From Aquibacillus sediminis (GTDB lineage Bacteria > Bacillota > Bacilli > Bacillales > Amphibacillaceae), in NCBI RefSeq assembly GCF_005870085.1, contig NZ_SZNM01000006.1, positions 1 through 64,000 on the forward strand: 64,000 bases of DNA, read 5' to 3'. How positions within the stretch are numbered: the first letter of the stretch is position 1; each line of letters opens with the position of its first letter. The notes beneath the pieces are model-generated. The model was not told where the DNA came from. It was given only the letters and a program-made list of their open reading frames with translations, and did no database searches. Made by a program: the position numbers and the translations under genes. This document shows, piece after piece, positions 57,658 through 64,000 of the stretch.

Positions 57658-58251
57658 TTGTTAGATAATGCACTCACGATGATTGCTATCATTCTTACGA
57701 TAAATATCGTATACGTATCACTTTCAACCATTCGTATGATCTTAACCTTAAAAGGTAAAAGGTATGTTGCGGCCGGAATTAGTATGTTTGAAATTACAAT
57801 TTATACCGTCGGGCTAGGGTTAGTTCTAGACAATTTAGATCGGATTGAGAACTTAATTGCCTATGCTGTAGGTTATGGGATTGGTGTTGTGGTTGGTTCT
57901 AAGATAGAAGAAAAATTAGCATTAGGTTATATTACAGTCAATGTTATTTCAAGTGATCCAGGTATTGAATTTACTAGAAAATTGCGAGATAAAGGATATG
58001 GTGTGACAAGTTGGTATGCTTACGGGATGGAAGGTGACCGGCTGGCGATGCAAATACTGACACCAAGAAAATATGAATTGAAATTATATGAAACGATAAA
58101 GGAAATTGATCCTAAAGCATTTATTATCGCTTATGAACCAAAACAAATTCGTGGAGGCTTCTGGGTAAAACAGGTAAGGAAAGGGCGTTTGTTTAAAAAT
58201 GAAAAGAAAAAAGCAACACAAACAACAACAGAACAACAAGCAAAAGAATAA
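57658..58251 (+). CDS. yebE: UPF0316/DUF2179 membrane protein YebE
   Basis: 197 residues: three membrane helices (about 1-85, [40 protein letters not shown]) followed by a DUF2179 cytoplasmic domain ([37 protein letters not shown]) and a basic tail. Start TTG 57658 follows GGGAGGAAC. Overlaps yebG by 53 bases, as a conserved pair between pbuG and purE. Function unknown; DUF2179 domains bind small ligands or nucleotides. Confidence 0.92.
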   Translation: MLDNALTMIAIILTINIVYVSLSTIRMILTLKGKRYVAAGISMFEITIYTVGLGLVLDNLDRIENLIAYAVGYGIGVVVGSKIEEKLALGYITVNVISSDPGIEFTRKLRDKGYGVTSWYAYGMEGDRLAMQILTPRKYELKLYETIKEIDPKAFIIAYEPKQIRGGFWVKQVRKGRLFKNEKKKATQTTTEQQAKE

Positions 58252-58444
58252 GAAGCGATTTGAACTACAAGATGGGGAATCAATTGATCAATGTTTAGAT
58301 CGGATAAAATCACAAGGGTATACACCAATTCGAAGAACAGAACAACCAATATTTCAAGAAGTGGAACAAAACGGGGAAGTTTCCTATCAACCCCATGGAA
58401 GAAAGATTATATTTGACGCAGTTTTGAAAAAAGGCGAACAATAA
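58199..58444 (+). CDS. yebG: NETI motif-containing protein YebG
   Basis: 81 residues: basic Gln/Lys-rich N-terminus ([19 protein letters not shown]), then [34 protein letters not shown], the NETI-motif region (here GESI), and [12 protein letters not shown]. Conserved in Bacillales next to yebE, role unknown. ATG 58199 lies within yebE, in another frame, with AAAGGGCG upstream. Confidence 0.85.
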   Translation: MKRKKQHKQQQNNKQKNKKRFELQDGESIDQCLDRIKSQGYTPIRRTEQPIFQEVEQNGEVSYQPHGRKIIFDAVLKKGEQ

Positions 58445-58476
58445 ATCGGACATTATTAAAAATGTTCGATTTTTTG
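58445..58476 (+). terminator. Terminator after yebG
   Basis: AATCGGACATT (58444-58454) pairs with AATGTTCGATT (58461-58471), followed by TTTTT. The same arms resemble PurBox half-sites, but their six-base spacing is too short for the usual PurR pair. Confidence 0.8.
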
Positions 58477-58532
58477 TTGCGATATCTGTGAAAAATTGTT
58501 ATGATTAGTTTGAAATAAGTTAGTAAAAAAAT

Positions 58533-58750
58533 CTGACAATAATATTGAAAATCGTATAATGCTTTAAAGCATACCTCATATAATCTCGGGAATACGGCCC
58601 GTAAGTCTCTACCCATCTACCGTAAATGGATGGACTATGAGGGGGGATGGATCATTGTGTCATGTAAAACAATGATGTTTGATATGCATAGATTGTTAAC
58701 TGCCTATTCATCTTCTCTCATTTTATGGGGAAGGGAATAGGTATTTTTTT
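58533..58750 (+). promoter_or_regulatory. Purine-operon promoter and guanine riboswitch
   Basis: CTGACA (58533-58538), 16 bases, TATAAT (58555-58560). Aptamer 58573-58643: ACCTCATA/TATGAGG P1, CGGGAATACGGCCCG P2, CTCTACC, CCGTAAAT, and GGACTATG with the guanine-specific C. Terminator CCTATTC 58703-58709 with GAATAGG 58735-58741 and T run. Guanine should reduce transcription of purE onwards. Confidence 0.95.
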
Positions 58751-58798
58751 ATATTTAAAAGTTGTTTGAATCTATTAAATGGAAAAGAGGGATTCTCT

Positions 58799-59290
58799 AT
58801 GGCAGGTGTCGGTGTCATTATGGGGAGTATTTCGGATTGGGATACAATGGAGCATACGTGTGATGTGTTGCAACAATTAGACATCCCTTATGAAAAGCAA
58901 ATTATATCTGCGCACAGAACACCAGATGATATGTTTCGATTCGCAGAAGAGGCGAAAGACAAAGGGTTAAAAGTTATTATTGCTGGAGCAGGAGGAGCGG
59001 CGCATTTACCTGGCATGGTTGCAGCGAAAACAACACTTCCTGTTATTGGTGTCCCTGTTCAATCCAAAAGTCTAGACGGTTTAGATTCGTTATTATCGAT
59101 TGTGCAAATGCCGGGAGGAGTTCCGGTTGCTACAGTAGCGATTGGTCGTGCAGGTGCTAAAAATGCGGGGATCTTAGCTGCGCAAATCTTAGGTTCATTT
59201 GACGAAAATGTGTCGAATAGATTAGTGGATTACCAGAATCAAATGAAAGAAAAAGTGACAGAAATGAGGGATCAACTTGCCACAAAATAA
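58799..59290 (+). CDS. purE: N5-carboxyaminoimidazole ribonucleotide mutase
   Basis: 163 residues: [22 protein letters not shown] with the active-site His, and [20 protein letters not shown]. Converts N5-CAIR to CAIR in purine synthesis. ATG 58799 (MAGVGVIMG) follows AAAGAGGG; an earlier ATG-like start has no site. Overlaps purK by 14 bases. Confidence 0.97.
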   Translation: MAGVGVIMGSISDWDTMEHTCDVLQQLDIPYEKQIISAHRTPDDMFRFAEEAKDKGLKVIIAGAGGAAHLPGMVAAKTTLPVIGVPVQSKSLDGLDSLLSIVQMPGGVPVATVAIGRAGAKNAGILAAQILGSFDENVSNRLVDYQNQMKEKVTEMRDQLATK

Positions 59291-60413
59291 GGTGTTACCT
59301 GGAAGCACAATAGGGATTATTGGTGGCGGACAGTTGGGACGAATGATGGCAACAGCCGCTAAACATTTAGGTTATCGCATTGCGGTATTAGACCCTACAC
59401 CAAACTGCCCAACAGCACAGGTTGCAGACGAACAAATTGTAGCGGCCTATGATGACCTAGAGGCGGTCGGACAACTTGCAGATACAAGTGATGTCATTAC
59501 CTATGAGTTTGAAAATGTTGATCTCGAAGCAGCGCGCTTGTTAGAAACGAAAGGCATGTTACCACAAGGGGCAGACTTACTTCGGATTACCCAAGATCGT
59601 GAACAGGAAAAACGAATGATGGCGGAGAACGAGCTGCCTATTTCCCCATTTGCGATTGTTCATAATCAGGAAGAATTACAGCAAGCAATCCAACAAAAAA
59701 TCGAATTACCGGTAGTTGTCAAAACCTGTCGAGGTGGATATGACGGGAAAGGTCAGTTTAAAATAGAAAATGAAACAGACATAGAAGGTGCAAGTGAGTT
59801 TGTAATGAAAAACAAACGTTGTATTGTAGAGAAGTGGGTGCCATTTGAGAAAGAAATATCAGTTATCTTTACCCGATCCCAAAATGGTGAGATTTCTCTT
59901 TTTCCGGTTGCTGAAAATGAGCATAAAGACCATGTGTTACATCAAACAATCGCACCTGCTCAAATAAGTGAAACAGTCAAGCAAAAAGCGATAGCTGCAG
60001 CGCGAACAGTTGCCGAGGGTATAAATGTGGTCGGGACTTTCGCAATCGAAATGTTTGTCCAACGTGAGGAAATTTATTTAAATGAAATGGCACCGCGGCC
60101 ACATAATTCAGGCCACTACACGATTGAGGCTTGCAATGTCTCCCAGTTTGAACAGCACATACGAGCGGTTTGCGGGCTTCCGTTATTACCTGTATATTTT
60201 CACGGTGCAGCAATCATGCTCAATTTGTTAGGGGATGATGTCGACTATTATACAAACAATCTGGATGTCGTATCGTCTGCACATGTTCATGTCTATGGTA
60301 AAGGGGAAGTAAAGCCAAAAAGAAAGATGGGGCACCTTACATTTGTTGGAACACAAATTCAGCAGCTTCAACAGTTAGTTACTCAGCAAACAAAACAGCA
60401 CATAACAAGTTAA
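59277..60413 (+). CDS. purK: N5-carboxyaminoimidazole ribonucleotide synthase
   Basis: 378 residues, ATP-grasp enzyme: [47 protein letters not shown] and [17 protein letters not shown]. Makes N5-CAIR from AIR, ATP and bicarbonate. Start TTG 59277 behind GAGGGATC inside purE, implying translational coupling. Confidence 0.97.
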   Translation: MPQNKVLPGSTIGIIGGGQLGRMMATAAKHLGYRIAVLDPTPNCPTAQVADEQIVAAYDDLEAVGQLADTSDVITYEFENVDLEAARLLETKGMLPQGADLLRITQDREQEKRMMAENELPISPFAIVHNQEELQQAIQQKIELPVVVKTCRGGYDGKGQFKIENETDIEGASEFVMKNKRCIVEKWVPFEKEISVIFTRSQNGEISLFPVAENEHKDHVLHQTIAPAQISETVKQKAIAAARTVAEGINVVGTFAIEMFVQREEIYLNEMAPRPHNSGHYTIEACNVSQFEQHIRAVCGLPLLPVYFHGAAIMLNLLGDDVDYYTNNLDVVSSAHVHVYGKGEVKPKRKMGHLTFVGTQIQQLQQLVTQQTKQHITS

Positions 60414-60431
60414 GTCTAGGAGGAAATCGTT

Positions 60432-61724
60432 ATGATAGGTCGTTACACACGAGAAGAAATGGGAGCGATTTGGACGGAAGAAAACAAATATAATGCCTGG
60501 CTAGAGGTTGAAATTTTGGCATGTGAAGCATGGAGTGAACTAGGCATTATCCCAAAAGAAGACGTTCAAAAACTAAGAGAAAATGCTTCATTTGATGTGA
60601 ATCGTATTTTAGAAATCGAACAGGAAACAAGACATGATGTGGTCGCATTTACTAGAGCGGTATCTGAGACACTTGGTGATGAAAAGAAATGGGTGCATTA
60701 CGGGCTTACTTCTACTGATGTAGTTGATACGGCACTTTCTTATCTATTAAAACAAGCGAATGATATTATCCGACAAGATGTAGAACGTTTTATCGAAATT
60801 TTAGCAACGAAAGCACAGGAACATAAACATACAGTCATGATGGGAAGAACCCATGGTGTTCATGCGGAGCCAACAACATTTGGGTTAAAAATGGCGCTCT
60901 GGTATGAAGAAATGAAACGTAATCTAGAACGTTTCAATGCGGCAGCAAAAACGATTGAAACAGGTAAACTTTCTGGAGCGGTTGGAACGTATGCCAATAT
61001 TGATCCATATGTAGAGGAATATGTCTGTGAAAAACTCGGTTTAAGCCCTGCGCCTGTTTCCACACAAACATTACAACGTGATCGTCATGCGCAATATGTT
61101 TCAGCGCTTGCTTTAATTGCGTCATCGATTGAAAAATTTGCGACAGAAATCCGTGGTTTACAAAAAACGGAAACAAGAGAAGTAGAGGAGTTTTTCGCTA
61201 AAGGACAAAAAGGATCGTCTGCAATGCCACATAAACGTAATCCGATTGGCTCAGAAAATATGACAGGGATGGCACGTGTTATTCGTGGGCATATGGTGAC
61301 AGCTTATGAGAATGTTTCCCTATGGCATGAACGTGATATTTCTCATTCTTCAGCGGAACGTATCATTTTACCGGACTCAACGATTGCTCTGAACTATATG
61401 TTAAATCGCTTTTCCAACATTGTGAAGAATCTAACCGTATTCCCTGAAAATATGAAAGCTAACATTGGCAAGACATACGGCGTTATTTTCTCTCAACGTG
61501 TATTGCTTTCTTTGATTGATAAAGGAATGAGCAGAGAAGAAGCGTACGATATTGTTCAACCAAATGCAATGAAAGCATGGGAAAATGGCATTCCGTTTAA
61601 AGAATTAATCGAATCCGAATCGAAAATTACCGAAACATTGACAGCAGAAGAAATCGAAGCATGCTTTGATTACACGTACCATTTGAAAAATGTTGATCGT
61701 ATATTTGACAAAATAGGATTATAA
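60432..61724 (+). CDS. purB: Adenylosuccinate lyase
   Basis: 430 residues of the fumarase/aspartase superfamily: [24 protein letters not shown]-like [12 protein letters not shown], and the signature [20 protein letters not shown] with the catalytic Ser loop. Acts twice in purine synthesis (SAICAR and adenylosuccinate cleavage). AGGAGG precedes ATG 60432. Confidence 0.98.
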   Translation: MIGRYTREEMGAIWTEENKYNAWLEVEILACEAWSELGIIPKEDVQKLRENASFDVNRILEIEQETRHDVVAFTRAVSETLGDEKKWVHYGLTSTDVVDTALSYLLKQANDIIRQDVERFIEILATKAQEHKHTVMMGRTHGVHAEPTTFGLKMALWYEEMKRNLERFNAAAKTIETGKLSGAVGTYANIDPYVEEYVCEKLGLSPAPVSTQTLQRDRHAQYVSALALIASSIEKFATEIRGLQKTETREVEEFFAKGQKGSSAMPHKRNPIGSENMTGMARVIRGHMVTAYENVSLWHERDISHSSAERIILPDSTIALNYMLNRFSNIVKNLTVFPENMKANIGKTYGVIFSQRVLLSLIDKGMSREEAYDIVQPNAMKAWENGIPFKELIESESKITETLTAEEIEACFDYTYHLKNVDRIFDKIGL

Positions 61725-62203
61725 GTGAGCTTAGTTGAGGCTTGTTCTCAAACATAGATTTTGAAATGTTAGATAGAAACTTTGACGTAATAAAGGCGAA
61801 ATAACGGAATGAGATACCGAATCGAAAGGGAAAGAGGATCGAGGTTCCGCTACTTCTCGAAAAAGAGTCTAAAAACAGAGCAATCCGGTTCGTGATTCCG
61901 TTATTAGTGTGAAAAGAGGCTAAAGTCGCTAGGAAAAAGGCAAATAGCGGAATGAGGATCCGCTTAATGCCTTAAAAAGGGGTGTTTTTGCGGAATAGCT
62001 GAATGAGGGACCGCATCCAAAGGTGAAGGGGATCGAGGTTCCGCTATTTCTCTGAAAAAGAGCCAAAAGCGCTGAATTATTCCTTAGTACAGATAGTCTC
62101 ATAGCATAATAAATGTTATGTCGGAGTTTTTCTCAAATGTGATCGTTAAAATAGCGAAAAATAAGCCTAAGTTCTAAATAAAATCCGAGGGGATGGGGTT
62201 AAG
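61725..62203. repeat. Cluster of dispersed repeats between purB and purC
   Basis: 480 bases without a gene. GGATCGAGGTTCCGCTA occurs at 61836-61852 and 62030-62046, each preceded by a CGGAATGAG- or CTGAATGAGG-type motif, and CGGAATGAGGATCCGC occurs near 61952. A further, weaker copy is at 47995-48048. This splits the usually compact pur operon, so it may add a promoter or termination point before purC; GAGGGGATGG near 62190 is the purC ribosome site. Confidence 0.65.
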
Positions 62204-62917
62204 ATGAAGGGCGATTTATTATACGAAGGCAAAGCCAAGAAAGTATTTAAGGTTGAAAATAATGATACACATCTGATTCTTTCCTATAAAAATGATGCAA
62301 CAGCATTTAATGGAGAGAAAAAAGCTAGTTTCCAAGGCAAGGGAAGGTACAATAACTTAATATCTTCCAAAGTATTTGAGTATTTACATGGCAAAGGGGT
62401 AACGAGTCATTTTGAGCGATGCTTGAATGACACAGAACAGCTTGTGCAACGAACAACCATTATACCATTGGAAGTGGTTGTTCGTAATATCGCTGCTGGT
62501 AGTATTACGAGACGGTTAGACTTCGAAGAGAAAACACCATTTAATCCGCCGTTAGTCGAGTTGTTTTACAAAAACGATGAACTTGGCGATCCATTGATTA
62601 ATGATGATCATGCATTAAGGTTAACGGATATAACGGAACAAGAATTGCAACAAGTGAAAAAAGATGCTCTAGCGGTTAACCAACACTTGCAGACATTTTT
62701 TAAAGAAGTGGGTCTCGCAATTGCTGATTTTAAATTAGAGTTTGGTCGAAATGTGGATGGTGCGATTGTACTGTCTGATGAAGTGTCACCTGATACATGC
62801 AGACTTTGGGATATCACAACTGGTGAGAAAATGGATAAAGATGTCTTCCGTGAGGGCACTGGTGATCTATTGCAAGTGTACGATAACATACTTAAACGAC
62901 TGGAGGCGGCAAAATGA
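62204..62917 (+). CDS. purC: Phosphoribosylaminoimidazole-succinocarboxamide synthase
   Basis: 237 residues: LLYEGKAKKVFKVENND, VVVRNIAAGSITRRL, and EFGRNVDGAIVLSDEVSPDT with DTCRLWD. Joins CAIR and aspartate using ATP to give SAICAR. Overlaps purS by four bases (ATGA). Confidence 0.98.
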   Translation: MKGDLLYEGKAKKVFKVENNDTHLILSYKNDATAFNGEKKASFQGKGRYNNLISSKVFEYLHGKGVTSHFERCLNDTEQLVQRTTIIPLEVVVRNIAAGSITRRLDFEEKTPFNPPLVELFYKNDELGDPLINDDHALRLTDITEQELQQVKKDALAVNQHLQTFFKEVGLAIADFKLEFGRNVDGAIVLSDEVSPDTCRLWDITTGEKMDKDVFREGTGDLLQVYDNILKRLEAAK

Positions 62918-63165
62918 AAAAAGTAAACATTCATATCACATTAAAAGAAGGGGTTCTGGATCCACAAGGAAAAGCAGTACAGGACTCACTAAATACACTA
63001 GGGTATCAGGAAGTGAAAGGTGTACGAGTTGGGAAATTTATGGAGCTAGAAGTGGAAGATGGTGTCGATGTAGACAAACAAGTGTCAGAAATATGTGAAA
63101 AATTACTTGCGAATCCAGTTATTGAAGATTATGAGTACAAGGTTGTAGAGGAGGTCATCCAGTGA
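62914..63165 (+). CDS. purS: FGAM synthase subunit PurS
   Basis: 83 residues, alpha/beta fold ([33 protein letters not shown]). Small subunit bridging PurQ and PurL in the FGAM synthase complex. Overlaps purC and purQ by four bases each. Confidence 0.97.
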   Translation: MKKVNIHITLKEGVLDPQGKAVQDSLNTLGYQEVKGVRVGKFMELEVEDGVDVDKQVSEICEKLLANPVIEDYEYKVVEEVIQ

Positions 63166-63848
63166 GGTTTGCTGTCATTGTTTTTCCGGGTTCGAATTGT
63201 GATCGCGACATGTACCATGCTGCCAAAGATGCTTTAGGAGAAGAAGCGGAATTGGTTTGGTATCAATCTGATGAGAATCTAGCAGACTATGATGCTATTT
63301 TACTTCCAGGTGGGTTTTCGTATGGGGATTATTTACGTTCAGGAGCGATTGCTTCCACTTCTTCCATTGTAACGGAAATTAAACAGCAAGCGGCACTTGG
63401 AAAGCCAATCCTTGGTGTTTGTAATGGATTTCAAGTTTTGCTGGAATCGGGATTACTACCAGGAGCGATGTTGCGAAATAAGCGATTAAAATTTATGTGT
63501 CACTTTGAAGAATTAGTTGTCCAAAATAACGAAACAATCTTTACAACTAGCTATCAGAAACACGAACGTATTTCATTACCAATTGCGCATGGCGAAGGGA
63601 ATTATTATTGTGATCCAGCTACACAACAACAGTTAGAAGCCAACGGGCAAATTGTGTTCACCTATGGGGAAAACCCGAATGGTTCTGTTGCGGATATTGC
63701 AGGAATTATTAATGAACAAGGAAATGTGCTTGGGATGATGCCGCATCCAGAACGCGCGGTGGAAGAACTATTAGGAAGTGCTGATGGCCTAAAACTATTT
63801 CAATCAATCTTGCATAATTGGAGGGAATCACATGTTACAAGCGCCTGA
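63162..63848 (+). CDS. purQ: FGAM synthase glutaminase subunit PurQ
   Basis: 228 residues, class I glutamine amidotransferase: [29 protein letters not shown], nucleophile Cys in [20 protein letters not shown] and HGEGNYYCD, with His-Glu in [10 protein letters not shown]. Supplies ammonia to PurL. Start GTG 63162 overlaps purS (GTGA), with GAGGTC upstream. Confidence 0.97.
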   Translation: MRFAVIVFPGSNCDRDMYHAAKDALGEEAELVWYQSDENLADYDAILLPGGFSYGDYLRSGAIASTSSIVTEIKQQAALGKPILGVCNGFQVLLESGLLPGAMLRNKRLKFMCHFEELVVQNNETIFTTSYQKHERISLPIAHGEGNYYCDPATQQQLEANGQIVFTYGENPNGSVADIAGIINEQGNVLGMMPHPERAVEELLGSADGLKLFQSILHNWRESHVTSA

Positions 63849-64000
63849 AATGACCCCGGAAGTAGTCGAGCAAGAGAAATTATATCGTGAAATGGGTTTA
63901 ACAGATGAAGAATATCAGTTGATTCAGCAGATCATGAAGCGAAAACCAAACTTTACGGAGACAGGTATTTTTTCAGTCATGTGGTCTGAGCATTGTAGCT
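63832..64000 (+). CDS. purL: FGAM synthase subunit PurL (partial, cut by window end)
   Basis: Only the first 56 codons: [20 protein letters not shown], then [20 protein letters not shown], the start of the PurL linker and catalytic region. Full PurL is about 740 residues. ATG 63832 lies inside the end of purQ (17-base overlap) behind GGAGGG. The operon continues beyond the window. Confidence 0.95.
   Translation, partial: MLQAPEMTPEVVEQEKLYREMGLTDEEYQLIQQIMKRKPNFTETGIFSVMWSEHCS

Noticed and set aside
58443-58472. PurR operator pair before purE
   Set aside because: The two PurBox-like arms are only six bases apart and form a terminator hairpin after yebG; PurR boxes are normally spaced by about 16-17 bases.

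Overview
The window is a low-G+C Gram-positive chromosome segment, most likely from a Bacillaceae member of the Oceanobacillus/Virgibacillus/Gracilibacillus type. The evidence is an AT-rich sequence with strong AGGAGG-type ribosome sites and TTG/GTG starts, LicT-type RNA antitermination, a CcpA (cre) site, three guanine riboswitches, and a right end that follows the Bacillus subtilis order yeaC-yeaD-yebA-guaA-pbuG-yebE-yebG-purE-K-B-C-S-Q-L. Genus and species cannot be fixed from the sequence alone.

Left part (1-11.4 kb): an accessory zone with many decayed genes. It holds an intact and a frameshifted CBO0543-type membrane protein, a doubly frameshifted XerC/D-like recombinase, a CarD/CdnL RNA polymerase-binding protein, an IS3-family remnant, a cold-shock protein, a gene of unknown function with no start codon at its apparent N-terminus, a frameshifted DprA-like gene, a small unknown gene, a large ankyrin-repeat protein with a Cys-rich tail, and an AraC-family pseudogene. 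Between the last two lies the first copy of an undescribed structured element (10294-10578), bracketed by 20-bp direct repeats.

Aryl-beta-glucoside region (11.4-24.1 kb): an RpiR-family regulator, two family-1 6-phospho-beta-glucosidases, a histidine phosphatase, two beta-glucoside PTS IIBCA permeases and a LicT antiterminator, followed by the general PTS genes ptsH and ptsI. Three RAT/terminator leaders are visible. Two match the LicT target closely and one is divergent. The PTS proteins import and phosphorylate the sugar, the GH1 enzymes hydrolyse it, and LicT couples expression to PTS activity. A second copy of the structured element follows ptsI.

Copper region (25.0-33.5 kb): a Cys-rich four-helix-bundle protein, small Met-rich and secreted proteins, CueP, an accessory Lgt, a methyltransferase, a DUF2249 protein, then CopY-CopZ-CopA behind cop-box operators, and a His-rich membrane protein. 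Together they look like a copper sensing, chaperoning, export and extracytoplasmic-binding cluster.

Middle (33.7-47.8 kb): an orphan betaine-binding lipoprotein with rearranged domain order; rlmCD; and a probable 5.3-kb integrative element inserted in the 3' end of rlmCD. The element carries a large serine recombinase and several unknown genes, and is flanked by 13-bp repeats. Then come a dihydrouridine synthase, an EamA transporter, a Dps protein and two tandem KtrB/TrkH-type potassium transporters.

Right part (48-64 kb): a MoxR ATPase-DUF58-transglutaminase operon, guaA, pbuG, an Hsp20, a seven-unit hairpin tandem array, yebE, yebG and the purine operon, which runs off the window inside purL.
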